From Alteromonadaceae bacterium UBA2620 (GTDB lineage Bacteria > Pseudomonadota > Gammaproteobacteria > Enterobacterales > Alteromonadaceae): a DNA stretch of 18,846 nucleotides. The stretch spans positions 1 through 18,846 of the forward strand of contig DDJQ01000133.1 in assembly GCA_002339125.1 (NCBI GenBank). Reading direction: 5' to 3'. The notes beneath the pieces are model-generated. The model had not been told where the DNA came from. It searched no databases and worked only from the letters and a program-made list of their open reading frames with translations. The position numbers and the translations under genes were made by a program. Below, one piece after another: positions 15,817 to 18,846 of the stretch (positions within the stretch are counted from its first letter, which is position 1; each line of letters begins with the position of its first letter).

Positions 15817-16659
15817 TCAACCGATCTGGCCGGTGAAGTAGGTTTCCGCTTGCTCCCGGTTGGCTGAGACCAGCGAGAAGTGGGTAGACCCTTCACCTTG
15901 TTCGCTGTATAGCACGGCTTTGGCTGGCACAAACATCGGTCGTTTAAACGCTAACCGCACTGCTTTGCTATTTAGCTCCGCTTGTTTATCCAGCACAGAA
16001 ACCGCCTTTGCACCGCTGTACATACCATGCACTATCGCCCGTTTAAAACCAAATAATCTGGCTGTCAGCGTACTTAAATGAATGGGGTTAACATCGCCAG
16101 ACACTTTTGCGTAGCGGCGCACCATTGAAGCACTGAATGCTAACTCTGCAGTCTCGGGTGAGGTTTCACCCGGTGCGACAATATCACTCTCGTAGGCAGG
16201 TAACGGGCCGGGCTTAAGTGAGGTTTGCATCAGGTACGTGCCGGTTGCGCTGTATACCCGCTGACCGCGCTGGTTGCCGGTAACGGTAACTTCTACGGCT
16301 AATCCTCGGCGATGCTGATAAACAGTACCAAACCGGGCCACCAGCTCACAGGGAATATCGGTGCGGCATTCGGCATACTCTTCTACCCGGTTCTGCAAAT
16401 GCACCAGTCCCAGTAACTTGAACGGGCTTTTACTGTGAGCCAGCAAGCGTAGTTGCAATGAAAGTCCCCGCACCTGCCAGTAAAACGGGTGCATCCGGGC
16501 AGAGTTTTCCCAGCCAACTAACTTACAGTATTTTTTATAGTGACGAGCGCTGGGTAAGAAGGTCTGCCATAACACCGGGGCGCGTTGCAGGCCTTCCAGT
16601 GAAGACGGCGTAATATCAGCGGCTTTTTTAAACCCAGCCTGCAAATAAAGTCCTAACAT
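15817..16659 (-). CDS. MaoC-like hot-dog dehydratase family protein
   Basis: The C-terminal half (about 170-275) carries the MaoC/R-hydratase signature YAKVSGDVNPIHLS (183-196) with the catalytic Asp and His, followed by FGFKRAIVHGM (204-213). This fold hydrates or dehydrates enoyl thioesters. The N-terminal half (about 50-145) looks like a second, degenerate hot-dog repeat, giving the 280-residue double hot-dog arrangement seen in some acyl dehydratases. The substrate cannot be told from the sequence; a fatty acyl thioester is the general expectation. It directly abuts ygfX (TGA then ATG), so it is co-transcribed with sdhE and ygfX. It converges on nadB with 18 bases between. Confidence 0.85.
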   Translation of the reverse strand: MLGLYLQAGFKKAADITPSSLEGLQRAPVLWQTFLPSARHYKKYCKLVGWENSARMHPFYWQVRGLSLQLRLLAHSKSPFKLLGLVHLQNRVEEYAECRTDIPCELVARFGTVYQHRRGLAVEVTVTGNQRGQRVYSATGTYLMQTSLKPGPLPAYESDIVAPGETSPETAELAFSASMVRRYAKVSGDVNPIHLSTLTARLFGFKRAIVHGMYSGAKAVSVLDKQAELNSKAVRLAFKRPMFVPAKAVLYSEQGEGSTHFSLVSANREQAETYFTGQIG

Positions 16660-17088
16660 TCAGAGTTGTCCTTGCCTAAACACAATCCTGGCGAGTCGGC
16701 GGTAATCTTTATCCTGAACCTGCCAGGGAAAAAGCCAGCAGGTTTCAAACCGCTGCGACTGCTGAAAATAGCGCACCAGATATAATGCACCGGGAAGCAG
16801 CTTTGAGCGCGGGCTGATTTGCCAGTTACCGGCGTTATCCTGACGACCGCTAATAACCGTATACCCTTCGCCGGCCTCATCAACAATCCAGGTCTGTGGA
16901 TAAGGTTCTGAGTTCAGCGGCCAGACCATTGCCAGGCACAAACTGATCCCCCCGATTAGCACTGCCCACCAGAAAACAGGCGTTAACATCAGGATAATCG
17001 CGACTGCCACACTGGCCAGCATCATTCGATAAATTGACTGGCGCACGGGCGGTTGCAGAATAACACTATACTTTGACCCGGTTAACAA
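16660..17088 (-). CDS. ygfX: YgfX-family membrane protein
   Basis: This is a small protein with two adjacent hydrophobic segments (MMLASVAVAIILMLTPVFWW and AVLIGGISLCLAMVWPL) and a basic C-terminus ending RRLARIVFRQGQL, like E. coli YgfX (LRRILLQQ). E. coli YgfX (CptA) is paired with SdhE (CptB) and has been described as a membrane toxin that inhibits MreB/FtsZ, although this is disputed. The open frame reaches ATG at 17169 but would then overlap sdhE by more than 100 bases. A TTG at 17088 gives 142 residues, near the E. coli length of 135, with a 23-base overlap. Starts further in (GTG at 17046) are also possible. The position immediately after sdhE supports the assignment. Confidence 0.78.
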   Translation of the reverse strand: MLTGSKYSVILQPPVRQSIYRMMLASVAVAIILMLTPVFWWAVLIGGISLCLAMVWPLNSEPYPQTWIVDEAGEGYTVISGRQDNAGNWQISPRSKLLPGALYLVRYFQQSQRFETCWLFPWQVQDKDYRRLARIVFRQGQL

Positions 17089-17317
17089 TGGTATCGACCA
17101 TCCTGGCCAGTTCAGGATCCTGACAAGTCTGATGGCCCATAATCCAGGCAAACAGATCCGGGTCGTCACAGGTCAGCAACCGTTCAAAGGTTTCCTTATC
17201 CTGTTCAGACAGATCATTAAACGCTTCTTCAACAAATGGTAGTAACAGTACATCCAGTTCCAGCATGCCGCGGCGGCAAGCCCATTTCAATCGTGCATAA
17301 CGTTTCGCAGTAAACAT
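17066..17317 (-). CDS. sdhE: FAD assembly factor SdhE
   Basis: SdhE promotes covalent attachment of FAD to the SdhA subunit of succinate dehydrogenase (and to FrdA). The conserved RGxxE signature is present in WACRRGMLELDVLLLPF, followed by LLTCDDPDLFAWIMG, closely matching the E. coli block ECDDPDLFNWLM. I chose ATG at 17317 because it gives MFTAKRYARLKW aligned with E. coli MDINNKARIHW (83 residues against 88). An upstream ATG at 17344 would add nine residues, and the frame runs to 17425. No ribosome binding site decides between them. It is divergent from ygfZ and followed by ygfX with a short overlap. Confidence 0.92.
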   Translation of the reverse strand: MFTAKRYARLKWACRRGMLELDVLLLPFVEEAFNDLSEQDKETFERLLTCDDPDLFAWIMGHQTCQDPELARMVDTIVNRVKV

Positions 17318-17520
17318 AACCGGTTGATTGTGTGAAATAGTCATGGCGGCAAATATATCATGGTTAGATACAGGTTGATACTGGCCAGAAGGTGTCTCTT
17401 GCCCATGCAAAGGTTGCTCTTCCATTTACCCGAGGAGAAGCCCTGGCTCGCATTCAGATGACTACTGAAGGGCCTTTAACAGGAGCTCAACCCCGTTCAC
17501 AACAACAATTATCAGCCCCC

Positions 17521-17551
17521 TTGATCTTCTACGTGATACCCCTCATATACT
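17521..17551 (+). promoter_or_regulatory. Putative promoter of ygfZ
   Basis: TTGATC (17521-17526) and the near-consensus TATACT (17546-17551) stand 19 bases apart, longer than the ideal 17. The -10 box ends 38 bases before the ygfZ ATG. It lies in the 272-base region between sdhE and ygfZ, in which I see no gene. Confidence 0.35.
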
Positions 17552-17589
17552 CCAGCAGGTTAGTTAAAACATCAGGCGCGAATATCACT

Positions 17590-18567
17590 ATGCAATCGTA
17601 CTCCCCACTCCCTGCTAAACTGGATGCTTTTCCCGATAATTTAGTCGTGACTTTGCCGTCGATGGCCTGTGCGAGCGTCAGTGGCGATGATGCCAAAACC
17701 TTTTTGCACAGTCAGTTAACCATTGATATCAATAAGATGGCTGACGCAACCGTGCGCCGCAGCGCACACTGTGACTTTAAAGGCAAAAGCTGGAGTGTGA
17801 GTCTGGTGGCCAATGGCGCCGCAGCTCTTTATCTGATTGCAGGTACTACCGCAGTGGCCGCTTCGGTGGAGCAACTAAAAAAATACGGCGTGTTTTCAAA
17901 GATTGAAATTGCTTCCGAAACGGAAACTTTTGATTTTTACCTGCTAAAGGGTAAGCAACCCACCGCGTTACTGGAAAGCAATTTCGCTGCGTTACCTGAT
18001 AGCCCGATGGCCATGGTCGAGTCTGACTCAGGCTTCTGTATCACTTTAGATTATCCCGCTGATACTGTTCTGCTTGCGCTGAAGAAAGACGCTTCGCCGG
18101 CATTCTTACAGGCGGTGAGCAATGCTGATTTTCCTCTCTTTGAGGAAACGGCAGCCACAGCACTGGATATTGCCAGCGGTATCCCCGCACTGACCAGCGA
18201 AGAACAGATCAACCAGTACGTTCCACAAATGATGAACCTGCAGGCGCTGGATGCTATCGACTTTAACAAGGGCTGCTATATGGGCCAGGAAGTAGTAGCC
18301 CGCACCCGTTATCTGGGCAGGAACAAGCGGGCAGCAATGATATTTAAGTTGCCAGAGGCTTGTGATGAGATTGCCACCGCCAAACTGGAAAAGCAGGCTG
18401 GAGAGCACTGGCGCTCAGGCGGCACCATCCTGCGCGCGGCGGTACTGGGTGAGGAAACCTGGATACTGGCCGTGGTTAATAATGACACCACCCCCGAGGA
18501 TAGCTTCAGACTGTCAACTAATCCGGCATTGGAGTTGATTCATTGTGACTTGCCGTATACGCTCTAA
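17590..18567 (+). CDS. ygfZ: Folate-binding Fe-S cluster maintenance protein YgfZ
   Basis: YgfZ is a tetrahydrofolate-binding protein related to glycine cleavage T-protein that supports assembly or repair of certain Fe-S enzymes. The family signature KGCYxGQE is present as KGCYMGQE at 227-234, with the key cysteine C229 (C228 in E. coli). The N-terminal ACASVSGDDAKTFLHSQLTIDI region also fits. I chose ATG at 17590 (325 residues, E. coli 326). The frame extends back to 17392, but the extra 66 residues are not conserved and run through the promoter region. It is divergent from sdhE. Both act on maturation of flavin or Fe-S enzymes, which suggests a functional neighbourhood. Confidence 0.95.
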   Translation: MQSYSPLPAKLDAFPDNLVVTLPSMACASVSGDDAKTFLHSQLTIDINKMADATVRRSAHCDFKGKSWSVSLVANGAAALYLIAGTTAVAASVEQLKKYGVFSKIEIASETETFDFYLLKGKQPTALLESNFAALPDSPMAMVESDSGFCITLDYPADTVLLALKKDASPAFLQAVSNADFPLFEETAATALDIASGIPALTSEEQINQYVPQMMNLQALDAIDFNKGCYMGQEVVARTRYLGRNKRAAMIFKLPEACDEIATAKLEKQAGEHWRSGGTILRAAVLGEETWILAVVNNDTTPEDSFRLSTNPALELIHCDLPYTL

Positions 18568-18598
18568 ATAAGGCGCACGGCGTATATTTTTATTTTTT
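18556..18598 (+). terminator. Likely intrinsic terminator after ygfZ
   Basis: TATACGC (18556-18562) and GCGTATA (18580-18586) can form a 7-bp stem with a 17-base loop, followed by a 12-base T-rich tract broken by one A. The upstream arm lies in the last codons of ygfZ. The stem is rather A+T-rich, so strength is uncertain. Confidence 0.45.
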
Positions 18599-18622
18599 AC
18601 AACCTCCGAAAAGGCAGAGATT

Positions 18623-18846
18623 ATGCAGATTTCGCAAAACAGTGTAGTAACCCTGCACTACACCGTAAGCACCGAAGATGGTACCGAGCTTGATTCATCC
18701 ACCGGTGGAGAGCCATTATCCGCACTGCTTGGCAGTCGTTTTTTAATCAGTGGTCTTGAAGAGGCCCTGCAGGGTAAAGCCGCCGGTGAAAAGTTTGATG
18801 TTACCGTTGCTCCGGAAAAAGCCTATGGTGAACGTCTTGATCACCT
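18623..18846 (+). CDS. FKBP-type peptidyl-prolyl isomerase, SlyD-like (partial)
   Basis: The first 74 residues of an FKBP-type prolyl isomerase are visible before the window ends. They read MQISQNSVVTLHYTV, then EDGTELDSS, LISGLEEALQGKAAGEKFDV and APEKAYGE. The order TEDG..LDS, LISGLE.AL.G, G.KFDV and AYG is that of E. coli SlyD, a cytoplasmic prolyl isomerase and metal-binding chaperone. The start ATG is preceded by AAGGCAGAGA, a weak ribosome binding site. The insert-in-flap domain and any histidine-rich tail lie outside the window, so SlyD cannot be separated from other SlyD-like FKBPs. It is downstream of ygfZ, beyond the likely terminator. Confidence 0.9.
   Translation, partial: MQISQNSVVTLHYTVSTEDGTELDSSTGGEPLSALLGSRFLISGLEEALQGKAAGEKFDVTVAPEKAYGERLDH

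Noticed and set aside
17392..17589. N-terminal extension of ygfZ by 66 residues
   Set aside because: The E. coli-length protein starts at 17590, the extension resembles nothing in the family, and it crosses the promoter-like TTGATC/TATACT region.
1..18846. CRISPR array, tRNA, rRNA or defence genes
   Set aside because: No regularly spaced identical repeats, no tRNA-like cloverleaf and no such protein families were seen. Any cargo of the element would be left of the window.

Overview
The window is chromosomal DNA of a gammaproteobacterium, most likely a marine Alteromonadales (Alteromonas, Aestuariibacter or Lacimicrobium type). This rests on the close likeness of RpoE, PdxH, RadA and SlyD-type proteins to E. 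coli homologues, on a large two-PilZ-domain protein of a kind I associate with Alteromonadales, and on the linked blocks rpoE-rseABC, lepA-lepB-rnc-era and ygfZ/sdhE/ygfX. Almost all of it is dense, conserved core genome. The exception is the left edge.

Layout. (1) Bases 1-320 are AT-rich (about one third G+C by hand count), have no convincing gene, and carry a repeated AAAAGTAACCTTT-like motif. They end with TG...CA polarity inside radA and look like one end of a transposon that has cut radA after codon 211. A possible second insertion sequence end, next to a CTAG tetranucleotide, lies at bases 1-25. (2) 312-953 is the remaining N-terminal half of radA (minus), divergent from an 840-residue PilZ-domain protein (1132-3654, plus). 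(3) serB (minus) is divergent from an ahpA/ytjB-like membrane gene (plus), whose end overlaps the end of a tatD/yjjV gene. (4) From 13889 down to 5168 ten genes run on the minus strand: rpoE, rseA, rseB, rseC, lepA, lepB, rnc, era, pdxH, yjjV. They are the envelope-stress sigma factor with its regulators, then translation, secretion and RNA-processing genes, then vitamin B6 and a TatD nuclease. (5) nadB (plus) is divergent from rpoE and convergent with a three-gene minus-strand set, sdhE-ygfX-maoC-like. (6) ygfZ (plus) is divergent from sdhE and is followed by a probable terminator and the start of an FKBP/SlyD-type isomerase cut by the window edge.

How the genes work together. rpoE has a clear sigma-E type promoter, so the rpoE-rse operon is probably autoregulated; RseA, RseB and RseC modulate this response. 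LepA, LepB, Rnc and Era are joined by one- or eight-base overlaps and are surely co-transcribed. SdhE (flavinylation of succinate dehydrogenase), YgfZ (folate-dependent Fe-S maintenance) and NadB (FAD-dependent, related to SdhA) form a flavin/Fe-S neighbourhood.

The main point of interest is the element in radA. RadA is a recombination branch-migration helicase that aids transformation in some bacteria. The insertion resembles the known habit of Tn6022/AbaR-type transposons of inserting into comM, another branch-migration helicase gene. Only one end of the element is visible, so its identity stays open.
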